DNA of 64,000 nt, taken from assembly GCF_000023285.1 (NCBI RefSeq), contig NC_013162.1, positions 846,501-910,500 on the forward strand. The letters run 5' to 3'. The DNA comes from Capnocytophaga ochracea DSM 7271 (GTDB taxonomy: Bacteria; Bacteroidota; Bacteroidia; Flavobacteriales; Flavobacteriaceae). Each line of letters begins with the position of its first letter. Positions within the stretch are counted from its first letter, which is position 1. Position numbers and translations under genes: made by a program. Positions 9,529 through 18,109 of the stretch are shown here, in pieces. A model generated the notes under the pieces. That model ran no database searches and was not told the origin of the DNA. It worked only from the letters and a program-made list of their open reading frames with translations.

Positions 9529-10647
9529 TTATTTCTTAAAAAATTCTACAATTCGTTCGCAAGCCTTACCATCGCCATAGGGGTTGTGTAAAGCACTCAT
9601 TTTTGAGTATTTCTCTTGGTTATTAAGTAGTTGTTCACATTCATCTACTATTTTTTGCTCATTAGTACCTACTAAGATAACAGTCCCTGCACTTACAGCT
9701 TCAGGGCGCTCAGTCGTGTCACGCATTACCAATACAGGTTTGCCTAAGCTAGGGGCTTCCTCTTGTACGCCACCACTATCGGTAATGATAAGGTAGGATT
9801 GGTTCATCAGCCAAACAAAAGCAGGATAGGCTAAGGGTGCTATGAGCTTTACATTTTCAATGCCTGATAATATACGATAAACAGGTTCTTTTACATTAGG
9901 ATTTAAGTGTACTGGATAGACTATCTGTACCTCAGGATTTTGTAAAGCGATTTTTTTCAGTGCCTGACAGATATGTATAAAGCCTTCGCCTTGGTTTTCA
10001 CGTCGGTGTCCTGTAACTAAGATTAGTTTTTTAGTGCGATCTACAATCTTTTTTAAAGCATCAATCTCTTCGTCTTGTAAATTTACCACTCTTTTAGAAC
10101 TTTCTAAAAGAGCATCTATTACTGTATTTCCTGTTACTAAAATGTTTTTCTCATCTACTGCTTCTCTTAATAAATTTTGTTTTGCTTGTTGGGTAGGAGC
10201 AAAATGAAAATCTGCTATAGCTCCTGTTACTTTGCGGTTTATCTCCTCGGGGAAAGGAGCGTATTTATTAAAAGTTCTAAGTCCTGCTTCTATATGGCAC
10301 ACTTTTGCTCCTGCATAAAACCCAGCAATGCTTGCAGCCATAGTAGTAGTAGTATCGCCATGCACAAATATATAGTCAGGGTTACAATCTTCTAAAACAG
10401 TTTTTAGTTCTGTAATGATGGTTGCGGTAAGTGTATACAAATTCTGATTAGGCTTCATCACATTAAGGTCGTAATCTGTTTTTATCTCAAAAAAATCTAA
10501 CACTTGGTCAAGCATCTCACGATGTTGTGCTGTTACACATACTTTTGTTTCAAAAGTTTTTTCTTTTTGAAAAGCTTTTATAAGCGGAGCCATTTTAATA
10601 GCCTCGGGACGTGTGCCAAATATGAAAAGAAGTTTTGTTATTGCCAT
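9529..10647 (-). CDS. wecB: UDP-N-acetylglucosamine 2-epimerase (non-hydrolysing)
   Basis: This enzyme interconverts UDP-GlcNAc and UDP-ManNAc in the cytoplasm. The family hallmarks are clear: the start LFIFGTRPEAIKMAPL, VHGDTTTTMAAS, GAKVCHIEAGLRT, PEEINR, LVTGHRRENQGEG and TDSGGVQEEAPSLGKPVLV. The length of 372 residues is normal. It supplies a ManNAc-type precursor to the polysaccharide made by this locus; no obvious UDP-ManNAc dehydrogenase is seen unless the Ugd-like protein at 20995-22311 has that role. A 46-base gap separates it from the WbsX-like gene upstream. Confidence 0.95.
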   Translation of the reverse strand: MAITKLLFIFGTRPEAIKMAPLIKAFQKEKTFETKVCVTAQHREMLDQVLDFFEIKTDYDLNVMKPNQNLYTLTATIITELKTVLEDCNPDYIFVHGDTTTTMAASIAGFYAGAKVCHIEAGLRTFNKYAPFPEEINRKVTGAIADFHFAPTQQAKQNLLREAVDEKNILVTGNTVIDALLESSKRVVNLQDEEIDALKKIVDRTKKLILVTGHRRENQGEGFIHICQALKKIALQNPEVQIVYPVHLNPNVKEPVYRILSGIENVKLIAPLAYPAFVWLMNQSYLIITDSGGVQEEAPSLGKPVLVMRDTTERPEAVSAGTVILVGTNEQKIVDECEQLLNNQEKYSKMSALHNPYGDGKACERIVEFFKK

Positions 10648-10693
10648 ATTGTTTTGTATGTTATTTACTTCTATAGTTTTAATTATGACTATA

Positions 10694-11794
10694 CTATTTT
10701 TGAGAAACTAATAGTTCTTGCAATATATCTAAGTATAAATATCCATTTTTCAAATCTGGTTCTAAATAGTTTCCCTCTCCCCATTCATTCCATGATTTTA
10801 TGAATACAATCCTTTTATCATATTCCTTTTGTGAAATTATTTTCAATACTTCCATTACATGTTGTTTAAAGTTCTCTCCATTAGTATTTTTAAATACTGT
10901 TCCACCCTTCCCACTTCTAGGAGTATGATCCCAATTAGGAATTATTGTTGGAAAAATATTTTCTTGAGCTTCCAATGGAGTAATAAAACTTTTGTAGATT
11001 TTTGAGTAATCTACAATATCAGGTACAGAAAAAATCTTTCTGTAAATCTTTCTATATGCTCTTTCTATAAAGCTTCTATTGAGACTATAGTTCCACATTC
11101 TTAAGGAGTTGAAGCCATCTATTGTAATTTCTTTTATTGCTTCAAGTTGTTTATCAATATTTGTTAGCTGTCCTATAAAATAAATGCCTTTTAGGCCGTT
11201 TTTTTTTGCCAATTCCTGCCAAAAAGCGATAAACTCATTAATATTTATAAAGTCAAATGGTTTATAAATCATAAAAGCTGGCTTCCCTTCTATTTGGATA
11301 TATCTATGATCTTTAAATGCAGGCAAAAGAGTTTGGAAATGTAGCTCCCAATCACTTTTGTCATATTTTTGTTCAATAAGTGTTTTTTTGCTTGAAACTC
11401 CATTTACATCCCAAAATTTAGCGTGCCAACTTTCATTTGCCCAGCACAACATAAAAGGGAAATCAGGTTTTCCTAACTTCACTACCTCGTCAAAAGGACG
11501 TTCTAATAGACGTTTCCCATTTCCAAACCAATAGTGATAATAACAAAAACCTTCTATACCAGCTTCTTTTGCCATTTGAGCTTGTGCTTCTCTTATTTCA
11601 GGGAGTCGCAAATCATAATAGCCTAAATCTGCAGGAACACGAGGTTGATAGTGTCCTCTAAATAGTTTTTTAGCCCTTCCTACGTTTGTCCATTCTGTAA
11701 AACCCTTTCCCCACCATTCATCATTTTCAGGAATAGGATGATATTGTGGTAAGTAAAAAGCAATAGCCCTATATTTTTTTTCTTTATTTTCCAT
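10694..11794 (-). CDS. WbsX-family (GH99-like) glycan biosynthesis protein
   Basis: This 366-residue protein matches the WbsX / glycoside-hydrolase-99-like family found in O-antigen and rhamnan loci. Diagnostic stretches are AIAFYLPQYHPIPENDEWWG, GFTEWTNV, GHYQPRVPADLGYY, GFCYYHYWFGNGKRLLERP and, near the C-terminus, IKSWNEWGEGNYLEPD. Members are usually annotated as glycosyltransferases, but their activity is not well established. Its start codon overlaps by 11 bases the end of a 58-codon reading frame upstream. Confidence 0.85.
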   Translation of the reverse strand: MENKEKKYRAIAFYLPQYHPIPENDEWWGKGFTEWTNVGRAKKLFRGHYQPRVPADLGYYDLRLPEIREAQAQMAKEAGIEGFCYYHYWFGNGKRLLERPFDEVVKLGKPDFPFMLCWANESWHAKFWDVNGVSSKKTLIEQKYDKSDWELHFQTLLPAFKDHRYIQIEGKPAFMIYKPFDFININEFIAFWQELAKKNGLKGIYFIGQLTNIDKQLEAIKEITIDGFNSLRMWNYSLNRSFIERAYRKIYRKIFSVPDIVDYSKIYKSFITPLEAQENIFPTIIPNWDHTPRSGKGGTVFKNTNGENFKQHVMEVLKIISQKEYDKRIVFIKSWNEWGEGNYLEPDLKNGYLYLDILQELLVSQK

Positions 11795-11960
11795 TTAAGA
11801 GTTCTTTAATTTGTTGTACTACTTCTTCTGTGAGTTCTTTATAAAATAAATTAATATTTTTTATCACCACTTCTTTTGGAATATCAATTAGATTGGGGAG
11901 GGTAGCTCTAAATACTTTATTATTCCTAAATCTTATAATTTTGCAGGATTTCCCCCGCAT
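11784..11960 (-). CDS. Small open frame of 58 codons, possible gene remnant
   Basis: Below the usual size cut-off there is an ATG frame from 11960 to the stop at 11784-11786. It encodes a Lys/Ile-rich peptide ending VVQQIKELLNGK. It lies in the same frame as the preceding glycosyltransferase gene, separated only by that gene's TAG and one codon, and its end overlaps the start of the WbsX-like gene by 11 bases. The amphipathic, charged sequence looks like the C-terminal tail of a larger protein. I do not recognise the family. It may be the surviving 3' end of a deleted glycosyltransferase gene, or simply a coupling leader for the downstream gene. Confidence 0.4.
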   Translation of the reverse strand: MRGKSCKIIRFRNNKVFRATLPNLIDIPKEVVIKNINLFYKELTEEVVQQIKELLNGK

Positions 11961-11963
11961 ATA

Positions 11964-12911
11964 CTATGACAACATCTTCTTTATTCTTTGTATAATTTGA
12001 GGGGGTAATAATCTCTTAATTGTCAATTTCAGTATTCCTTTATAGAAATAGAAATTTCCTCCAAAGTACTGGAATAAGATTTTCCAACCACCTTCTACTT
12101 TATATCTCCCTATATCTTTTTTGAAATAAAATCTATATATATTTCCTAACAAAAATTCATTAAACAAACGTTTTTTTTCTTTCTTGTAGTAATACATCTC
12201 ATTTTTAGCACCTGCCAACATTTCCTGACGAATAGTTAGATAATTTACCACAAATACTTCAAAAAAATTATAGCCTCCATTAGTAGCCCCATCAGCAGCA
12301 TCTTCAAAAATCCGTTTATTAATCATTAGGTTTTTGGAACTTTCTTTAGCTGCTGTTATATAAAGAGGAATAAGGGTAAACCACGTCCCCATATATTTTT
12401 CAAAGTTAATAAGGGGAACAAATTTAGTAGCTACGATATTTGAACTTATAAATGTTATCCAATAGCTAATATCACTTAAATAATCTTCAATAGTTTGATA
12501 TATTTGTATTTCTTCATTTCCTTTAGGAAAAATCTTGAGGTGAATCAATCCATAATTAGTATTCTTGAGGCTAGCCAATAAGAAGGACAAAGCGCCTTCT
12601 TTTAAAAAATCATCATCCCCTAATACCCAAACATATTGAGCGCTTGCTTTTTTAAAACACTGTACAAAATTGCCATCCATACCTAAATTAGTATGGTTTT
12701 TGCTATAAACGATAGGCATTCCTGCTTGAATGTAGTTCTCTACTACCTCCTCAGTGTTATCAGGAGAACAGTTATCAGATACAATAAGTTCTATCTTGCT
12801 GCAATCAATTGTTTTCAGCTCTTTTTGTATAGCATTTAGAGCGTTGTCTAATATCTTTGCCCTATTATAAGTAGGAATACAGATACTCAATATTTTTTTA
12901 TGTTGATTCAT
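11964..12911 (-). CDS. Family 2 glycosyltransferase
   Basis: This 315-residue GT-A enzyme is recognised by the opening LSICIPTYNRAKILDNAL, LIVSDNCSPDNTEEVV near residue 45 and the metal-binding region WVLGDDDFLKEGAL near 95-108. The long C-terminal part resembles GT2 enzymes of Bacteroidetes capsule loci. It overlaps the flippase gene upstream by 14 bases. The stop codon TAG is followed in frame by a further 59 sense codons, which makes the true ancestral end uncertain. Sugar specificity is unknown. Confidence 0.85.
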   Translation of the reverse strand: MNQHKKILSICIPTYNRAKILDNALNAIQKELKTIDCSKIELIVSDNCSPDNTEEVVENYIQAGMPIVYSKNHTNLGMDGNFVQCFKKASAQYVWVLGDDDFLKEGALSFLLASLKNTNYGLIHLKIFPKGNEEIQIYQTIEDYLSDISYWITFISSNIVATKFVPLINFEKYMGTWFTLIPLYITAAKESSKNLMINKRIFEDAADGATNGGYNFFEVFVVNYLTIRQEMLAGAKNEMYYYKKEKKRLFNEFLLGNIYRFYFKKDIGRYKVEGGWKILFQYFGGNFYFYKGILKLTIKRLLPPQIIQRIKKMLS

Positions 12912-14259
12912 AGTAGTTTCTTTTTTTAGTTTTAAAGATATAGTAGCTCATAGGTAAACTTACACAAGTTACTATCAGAAAGTACCCATAAATAAGTACC
13001 ACAATAGTAAAATATTTAGCAGTAAAAAACATTTCAAACACACAACAGAGCCCAATAAAAAAGGCTTGGAACAAAAAAGGCTCCTTCTTAAAACATCGCA
13101 AAGCTGTTGCCCACGTATTGATGATATTGTTAAAAGGTACTGATAGAAAAAACACAGCACATAACGGTAAAGGCAAGAAACGATATCCTAAACTGAAATC
13201 AAAATATTGTAGTCCCGCAATAAATACAAGCGCCCCTAAGATTACTAACATAGCTACTAAACTCGATTTGATAAGAGTCCTCTCTACAGAATTATCTAAT
13301 TCTTTATATTCCCTTTTAGCAATCAAAGAAGACCACAAAGGTATTTTAGTAGACGTCCAACTTACTACTAACGAGAGAATAGCATTCAGAATAGTGAGGG
13401 TAATCCCTACTTGTCCCGCTACTACTGGTCCATAAAAAGCAAAAACAATAGGGTTAAAAGCCTGAAAAATAAAATAGCCACTTGCCCAACTAAGAGCTAT
13501 TTTCCACTGCAATGGAAATATTTCTTGCCAATAGCTTATTTTTTCAAAGAGAGGTTGCTTCCACAATGTATATAGGATTTTAGCATAACCCCCTCCTAAA
13601 TATAAACTTACAAGCACTATAAACCCTACCATTGCATTGATCGCCACTACATATAATTTCGCACCCAATAGTAAGCTCAACCAAGAAATACTCATTACTG
13701 TAATTTGCTGAATGAGTGCTAACCGAGCCATTTCCTTTACTTTATGCATTCCTTGCAGAATAGCCATTATAGGAGATAGCAACAGATTGCTTCCTGCAAA
13801 AAAAGCTACTATTAGCCAAGGAGCCTTCCATTGGATATGCTCGATACCCACAGTGTTTCTATAAAAAAAATAGCCCCCTCCAAAAGTAAGTGTTAATAGC
13901 AATAAGAAAGCAAAAACGGTATACCATTTTAGTGAAAAATGTAAAATAGAAGCTAATCGAGAAATGTGTTTTTTGTCCCCTTCAAAAGTATTATTTTTTA
14001 TTCTTATATGAGCCATTTCGTGAGCTACAAATTGGGTAAGGATACCTCCTAACCCTAACTCAAAAAATATTTGAATAGCTAATACAGAAGCAAAAGTAAA
14101 ATAGAACCCTTGTTCTTCTTTTGAAAGGAACTTAGCAATCAGAAAAGCAGTAACAATACCCCCTCCTGCTTGGATAATCCTTGCAGAAGTGGTGTAGAGT
14201 ATAGCTCCATCTATTCCTAATTTATCAAAGACAACCTCTCGTATTCTTTTTATATTCAT
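12898..14259 (-). CDS. wzx: Wzx-type polysaccharide flippase
   Basis: This polytopic inner-membrane protein of 453 residues has about 12 hydrophobic segments, an N-terminal RIIQAGGGIVTAFLIAKFLSKEEQGFYF-type opening typical of the MATE/MOP superfamily, and a mid-protein LQGMHKVKEMARLALIQQ segment. It is predicted to flip undecaprenyl-PP-linked repeat units to the periplasm. With the EpsG-like polymerase it completes the Wzx/Wzy pair; no ABC exporter is present, so Wzx/Wzy assembly is the likely route. It starts next to the tyvelose epimerase gene. Confidence 0.88.
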   Translation of the reverse strand: MNIKRIREVVFDKLGIDGAILYTTSARIIQAGGGIVTAFLIAKFLSKEEQGFYFTFASVLAIQIFFELGLGGILTQFVAHEMAHIRIKNNTFEGDKKHISRLASILHFSLKWYTVFAFLLLLTLTFGGGYFFYRNTVGIEHIQWKAPWLIVAFFAGSNLLLSPIMAILQGMHKVKEMARLALIQQITVMSISWLSLLLGAKLYVVAINAMVGFIVLVSLYLGGGYAKILYTLWKQPLFEKISYWQEIFPLQWKIALSWASGYFIFQAFNPIVFAFYGPVVAGQVGITLTILNAILSLVVSWTSTKIPLWSSLIAKREYKELDNSVERTLIKSSLVAMLVILGALVFIAGLQYFDFSLGYRFLPLPLCAVFFLSVPFNNIINTWATALRCFKKEPFLFQAFFIGLCCVFEMFFTAKYFTIVVLIYGYFLIVTCVSLPMSYYIFKTKKRNYYEST

Positions 14260-15279
14260 CTATTTTTTCTTTACCCATTCTACCATTTTTTCTATACCTT
14301 GTTCAGAGGTCATTTTAGGTTGCCATTGTAATATTTTTTGAGCTTTAGTATTATCGGCTACGAATACTAATTGATCACTCTCTCTAAAAGGGAGCTCTTT
14401 ATATTGCATTTTTATACCTAAAAGTTTTTCTAACATAGCAAAGAGTTCTAATAGAGAAAGACTGTTTTCAATGCCTCCTCCTATATTAAAAGTTTGCCCT
14501 TTGGCTTGTTCTAAATATTTCACTCCTTGAAAATAAAGGTTTACTACATCCTCGGCATAAAGCACATCGCGCACTTGTTTGCCATTGCCCGAAATGGTAA
14601 ATAGCCCTTGGTTTGTATTCTGCTTAATTTCAATAGCTTTTTGTACAAACCACCCTATCCATCCTTGGTCGAAGGTAGCGTGCTGATGACTTCCATACAT
14701 TGATGAATGTCTAAATACTAGGGTTTTAAGTCCATAAATACGATGAAAATCCAATAAATATTGGTCGGCTGTTCCTTTAGAGCATCCGTAAGGGGAGTGA
14801 AAATCTAAAGGATAAGTTTCGGGAAATCCATTGGGGTACTCTTGGCAGGTATAGCGCATTTTTTCTTCTTTGAAGGTAAGGTTAGCAAAATCGCCATACA
14901 CTTTATTGGTTGATGAATATAAAATGGAAGCATTAGGGCAATATTTTCTAATAGCATCCAATAAATTGAAGGTACCCATTGCATTTACCTCAAAATCTAA
15001 ACGAGGGTTTTCAATAGAAGTAGTCATTGCTACTTGTCCAGCCAAATGAAATACAATATCAGGTTGTTCTTTTTTGATAACAGTTTCTACATCGTTAGTG
15101 TTGCGTATATCATAAGGGTAATAAGTAAAGCTCCCTTGTGTTCTGAGCCAATCTAAGTTTTGGGCACTACCATAACGGAAAAGATTGTCTAAAACAACCA
15201 ATTCTTCTCCTCGTTTTAATACTTCTTGAGCTAAGTTGCTTCCTACGAAGCCGCAACCGCCTGTTATCAAATATTTCAT
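14260..15279 (-). CDS. rfbE: CDP-paratose 2-epimerase (CDP-tyvelose synthase)
   Basis: This short-chain dehydrogenase/reductase-fold NAD enzyme is predicted to convert CDP-paratose to CDP-tyvelose. Visible features are the N-terminal TGGCGFVGSNL nucleotide-binding loop, HLAGQVAMTTSIENP near 85-99, SSTNKVYGD near 122-130 (diagnostic of RfbE), and the catalytic Tyr/Lys in HSPYGCSKGTADQY. The length of 339 residues is normal. It overlaps the synthase gene by four bases. The enzyme class is well known from Salmonella and Yersinia O-antigens; here it implies tyvelose rather than paratose as the end product. Confidence 0.9.
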   Translation of the reverse strand: MKYLITGGCGFVGSNLAQEVLKRGEELVVLDNLFRYGSAQNLDWLRTQGSFTYYPYDIRNTNDVETVIKKEQPDIVFHLAGQVAMTTSIENPRLDFEVNAMGTFNLLDAIRKYCPNASILYSSTNKVYGDFANLTFKEEKMRYTCQEYPNGFPETYPLDFHSPYGCSKGTADQYLLDFHRIYGLKTLVFRHSSMYGSHQHATFDQGWIGWFVQKAIEIKQNTNQGLFTISGNGKQVRDVLYAEDVVNLYFQGVKYLEQAKGQTFNIGGGIENSLSLLELFAMLEKLLGIKMQYKELPFRESDQLVFVADNTKAQKILQWQPKMTSEQGIEKMVEWVKKK

Positions 15280-16154
15280 TGTATCTCGTGTTTTACAAAT
15301 CGTTCTATATTTTCTTCTAAACCTCTTTTAGGTTGCCAGCCTAAAGAGCACAACCTACTATTATCTACTTGGGGCTCCATAATCTCCCCCTCTCGGTAGG
15401 GGAGAGCGCCAAAATTCAACTGTGTTTGTATTGGTTTGCCTTTAAGTTTTTCTAATACCTCTTTGACAAGCATTACAAAAGTCTTTACGGGAGTGAGTAC
15501 ACCTGTACCTACCTCTATATCATTAAAGGATTTTAGTTGTGGAGCTTGTTCTAAACAAGTAAGGTAGGCACTTACCACATCATCTATATAAATAAAATCA
15601 CGCTTTTGTGTGCCTGCGGTGAGTGGGATGATGTTTTTTTCCTGCTGGAGTTCATTCAAGATCCAAGAGGTAAATTTGTCATTGCCATCTTGTTCTCCAA
15701 ACATATGTTCTAATTTTAAGTTTACCACTTGTATTTTATCAGACGCCAATTGCAACCACTCTTCAAATTGTTTTTTCGATAAAGCGTAATAATTTAAATA
15801 TTTATATAATAAGGTCCCGGTGTTAAAAAAGGTCCCGGTGTTAAAAAAGGTCCCGGTGTTAAGCAACTCTATACCAAACATCAAGTTGGTCTCAAGTATT
15901 TGTTGCATACTTTCACCTTTCCTACCATACACACAAGCTGTATGAATGATAGTATCTATATATTGTTCTTCAAAAGCTTTTCGCAAAGGTACTTGGTCTA
16001 TATCATAGCTTTTAAAAGTGTTTTCAAAGCCTTTTAAACGCCACATATTAGAGGTAGAGCGTTTGAGTACTACTACCTCATAGCCTTTGTTTACCAATGC
16101 CTTCAGCAAATGACTGCCGAGGAATCCTGTTGCGCCCGTTAAAAGTATCGTCAT
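15276..16154 (-). CDS. rfbS: CDP-paratose/abequose synthase (SDR-family reductase) with internal repeat
   Basis: This NAD(P)-dependent SDR is predicted to reduce the 4-keto group of CDP-3,6-dideoxy-4-keto-hexose. It has TGATGFLGSHLLKAL (6-20), YALSKKQFEEW with the catalytic Tyr and Lys, and FIYIDDVVSAYL. The family's active-site strand, normally one NTGT motif with the catalytic Thr, is here repeated as NTGTFF-NTGTFF-NTGTLL at about residues 97-114, encoded by an 18-bp tandem repeat. The stretch that would normally precede this strand seems shortened. Paratose synthase is preferred over abequose synthase because the tyvelose epimerase gene lies next to it. Activity of this repeat-bearing form is uncertain. 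Confidence 0.8.
   Translation of the reverse strand: MTILLTGATGFLGSHLLKALVNKGYEVVVLKRSTSNMWRLKGFENTFKSYDIDQVPLRKAFEEQYIDTIIHTACVYGRKGESMQQILETNLMFGIELLNTGTFFNTGTFFNTGTLLYKYLNYYALSKKQFEEWLQLASDKIQVVNLKLEHMFGEQDGNDKFTSWILNELQQEKNIIPLTAGTQKRDFIYIDDVVSAYLTCLEQAPQLKSFNDIEVGTGVLTPVKTFVMLVKEVLEKLKGKPIQTQLNFGALPYREGEIMEPQVDNSRLCSLGWQPKRGLEENIERFVKHEIQ
15813..15862. repeat. 18-bp in-frame tandem repeat, 2.8 copies
   Basis: Two perfect units GGTCCCGGTGTTAAAAAA (15813-15830 and 15831-15848) are followed by a third that matches for 14 bases. Each unit encodes six residues on the minus strand, so copy-number change would keep the reading frame while lengthening or shortening the reductase. Confidence 0.95.
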
Positions 16155-16164
16155 AATTTGCTGA

Positions 16165-16458
16165 TTATTTATCCTGATAATGTCCTAAGAATTGAACTAT
16201 AACTACAAGGTTCTCCTCTTTAAATATTTCATAGATGAGTCTATCTTTCTTGTTAAGTGCTCTGCTATAAACTATTCCTTCCTTACCTTTGAGTTGTTCT
16301 GGTGCTCCTACTCCTTTTTCTGGTGTTTCTTGAAGCTCCTGAACTATTCTTTCAATCTTCTTTCTTACAGCTGGAGTTCCTGATTTTTTGATAATTTTTA
16401 GTTCTTGTAAAGCCTCTTCAGAAATTTGTACAGTAAAAGCTAATTTGTTAGTGTCCAT
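16165..16458 (-). CDS. RelE/ParE-superfamily toxin, YoeB/Txe-like
   Basis: This 97-residue protein has the compact RelE fold signature: SEEALQELKIIKKSG at the N-terminus, KIERIVQELQETP, GKEGIVYSRALNKKDRLIYEI and the C-terminal VVIVQFLGHYQDK, where the GHYxDK ending is typical of YoeB/Txe mRNA interferases. It overlaps the upstream small gene by 19 bases, the usual antitoxin-toxin arrangement. It sits within the dideoxysugar genes, between the reductase and the RfbH dehydrase, where such a pair is not part of the pathway. Confidence 0.85.
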   Translation of the reverse strand: MDTNKLAFTVQISEEALQELKIIKKSGTPAVRKKIERIVQELQETPEKGVGAPEQLKGKEGIVYSRALNKKDRLIYEIFKEENLVVIVQFLGHYQDK

Positions 16459-16661
16459 AAAGTATCAGGGGTTATAGTGGTAAGAGTTCCTTTTTGCTTT
16501 TGATCACGTGCTTTTCTTATTTTTTTAGCCGTAGTTTCTGAATAAGTATTTACTTGTGATTCAGTATTTATCACCTTTGTTTTAATTTTAAATTTCTCGA
16601 AAAGAGTCTCAAAGAGTGTATGTTCAGCTTCGTTGTTAAATGTTAATTGTATTGTTACCAT
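16440..16661 (-). CDS. Probable antitoxin of the RelE/YoeB-like pair
   Basis: This 73-residue acidic/basic protein has no recognised DNA-binding domain. It precedes and overlaps the YoeB-like toxin gene by 19 bases, and its Lys/Arg-rich middle (TTAKKIRKARDQKQKG) followed by a short tail resembles the toxin-binding helix of small Bacteroidetes antitoxins. The assignment is mainly positional. Confidence 0.7.
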   Translation of the reverse strand: MVTIQLTFNNEAEHTLFETLFEKFKIKTKVINTESQVNTYSETTAKKIRKARDQKQKGTLTTITPDTLWTLTN

Positions 16662-16697
16662 AATATTAATTTATTAATTGTTTGTCGCGCTATACCG

Positions 16698-18011
16698 TTA
16701 GAAATTCACCCCAAAATATTCTTCTAACTTCTCAACGATATATTCTAAATGTTCTTCCCCTAAAGCAGGATAAATACCTACCCAAAAGGTTTGGTTCATC
16801 GTAATATCAGTATTAGTAAGGTCTCCTACTACACGATATTCCACTCCTTTAAAATAAGGTTGCTTAGTAAGGTTACCTGCAAATAACAAACGCGTGCCTA
16901 TCTTATGCTGGTCTAAGAAACGGAGCAAATCTACCCGTGCGGTACCAGACTCTTCCTTAAGGGTGATAGGGAAGCCAAACCACGAAGGGTCGCTATTGGG
17001 GGTTGCCTCTGGCAGATATAAAAAGTCAGTAAGTGTTTGCAATCTATTTTTTAGATAAGCAAAATTCTTACGGCGTTTTTCTATAAACTCCTCTACTCGG
17101 TCTAATTGTGCCAAGCCACAGGCTGCTTGCATATCACTAATTTTTAGGTTGTAACCTAAATGTGAATATACATACTTATGGTCATATCCAAAAGGCAAAT
17201 CACCGTGCTGTTGCGAGAAACGGCAGTTGCAAGTGTTGTCACAACCTGGTGCACAATAGCAATCACGCCCCCAATCGCGGAAAGACTCGGCTATGGTTTT
17301 TAGCTCGGCATTGTTAGTAAATACTGCACCTCCCTCGCCCATAGTGATGTGGTGGGCAGGGTAGAAACTAAGTGTTGCAATATCACCAAACGTACCTACT
17401 TTTTGTCCGTTGTAAGTAGCGCCGAGTGCATCGCAGCAGTCTTCTATAAGCCAAAGGTTATATTTCTCACAAAGGGCTTTTATTTTCTCTAAATTGAAAG
17501 GATTTCCTAAAGTATGAGCGAGCATAATCGCCTTGGTTTTAGGGGTGATAGCTTGTTCTATAAGGTCGGCGTTTACATTGTGAGTATGTAGGTCGACATC
17601 TACAAATACAGGTACTGCCCCAAACTGAACAATAGGATTCACTGTAGTGGGGAAGCCTGCTGCTACCCCAATAACTTCATCCCCTTTTTTAATAGCACGT
17701 TCGCCTAATTTAGGTGATGTGAGCGCACTAAAGGCTACTAAGTTGGCTGAAGACCCTGAGTTTACAGTGATGCAGTATTTTACCCCCAGAAAGTCGGCTA
17801 ACTTCTTTTCAAAAGCGGTATTAAAGCGTCCTGTGGTGAGCCAAGCGTCGAGTGAGGCGGCGACCATATTTTGGAGTTCTTGCTCACCGATTACTTTTCC
17901 TGAAGGAGGGATTACTGTTTTTCCTGCTTCAAAGGGTTTGGGCTTATAAGCCTCTTCGGCATATTGGGTTACTAATTTTGCTATTTCTTCTCTGATTGTT
18001 TCTAATGACAT
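16698..18011 (-). CDS. rfbH: CDP-6-deoxy-4-keto-glucose 3-dehydrase (E1)
   Basis: This PMP- and iron-sulfur-dependent C-3 dehydrase makes the 3-deoxy intermediate of CDP-3,6-dideoxyhexoses, working with the reductase encoded at 19973-20962. It has the aminotransferase fold (NSGSSANLVAFSAL, EDCCDALGATY), but the PLP-lysine is replaced by histidine in FYPAHHITMGEGG (His220), the established hallmark of E1. A cysteine-rich segment CYCAPGCDNTCNC (Cys251, 253, 257, 261, 263) provides the [2Fe-2S] ligands. The length of 437 residues is typical. An unusual 98-base repeat-bearing spacer separates it from rfbG upstream. Confidence 0.96.
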   Translation of the reverse strand: MSLETIREEIAKLVTQYAEEAYKPKPFEAGKTVIPPSGKVIGEQELQNMVAASLDAWLTTGRFNTAFEKKLADFLGVKYCITVNSGSSANLVAFSALTSPKLGERAIKKGDEVIGVAAGFPTTVNPIVQFGAVPVFVDVDLHTHNVNADLIEQAITPKTKAIMLAHTLGNPFNLEKIKALCEKYNLWLIEDCCDALGATYNGQKVGTFGDIATLSFYPAHHITMGEGGAVFTNNAELKTIAESFRDWGRDCYCAPGCDNTCNCRFSQQHGDLPFGYDHKYVYSHLGYNLKISDMQAACGLAQLDRVEEFIEKRRKNFAYLKNRLQTLTDFLYLPEATPNSDPSWFGFPITLKEESGTARVDLLRFLDQHKIGTRLLFAGNLTKQPYFKGVEYRVVGDLTNTDITMNQTFWVGIYPALGEEHLEYIVEKLEEYFGVNF

Positions 18012-18109
18012 ATTTTATTTTTTGATTATAAAAGTTTTCAGCTTGCGCTGATGGGTTTGCCCACGAATTGCACGAATTTGCACGAATATTTCAGCTTGCG
18101 CTGATGGGG
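18012..18109. repeat. Paired TCAGC-TTGC-GCTGA hairpins in spacer
   Basis: The spacer between rfbG and rfbH holds two copies of a hairpin with its flank (18038-18051 and 18091-18104, both followed by TGGG), separated by two imperfect CACGAATT repeats. It sits inside an otherwise compact operon. A similar CACGAATT-plus-hairpin unit occurs at 50860-50940. Confidence 0.8.
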
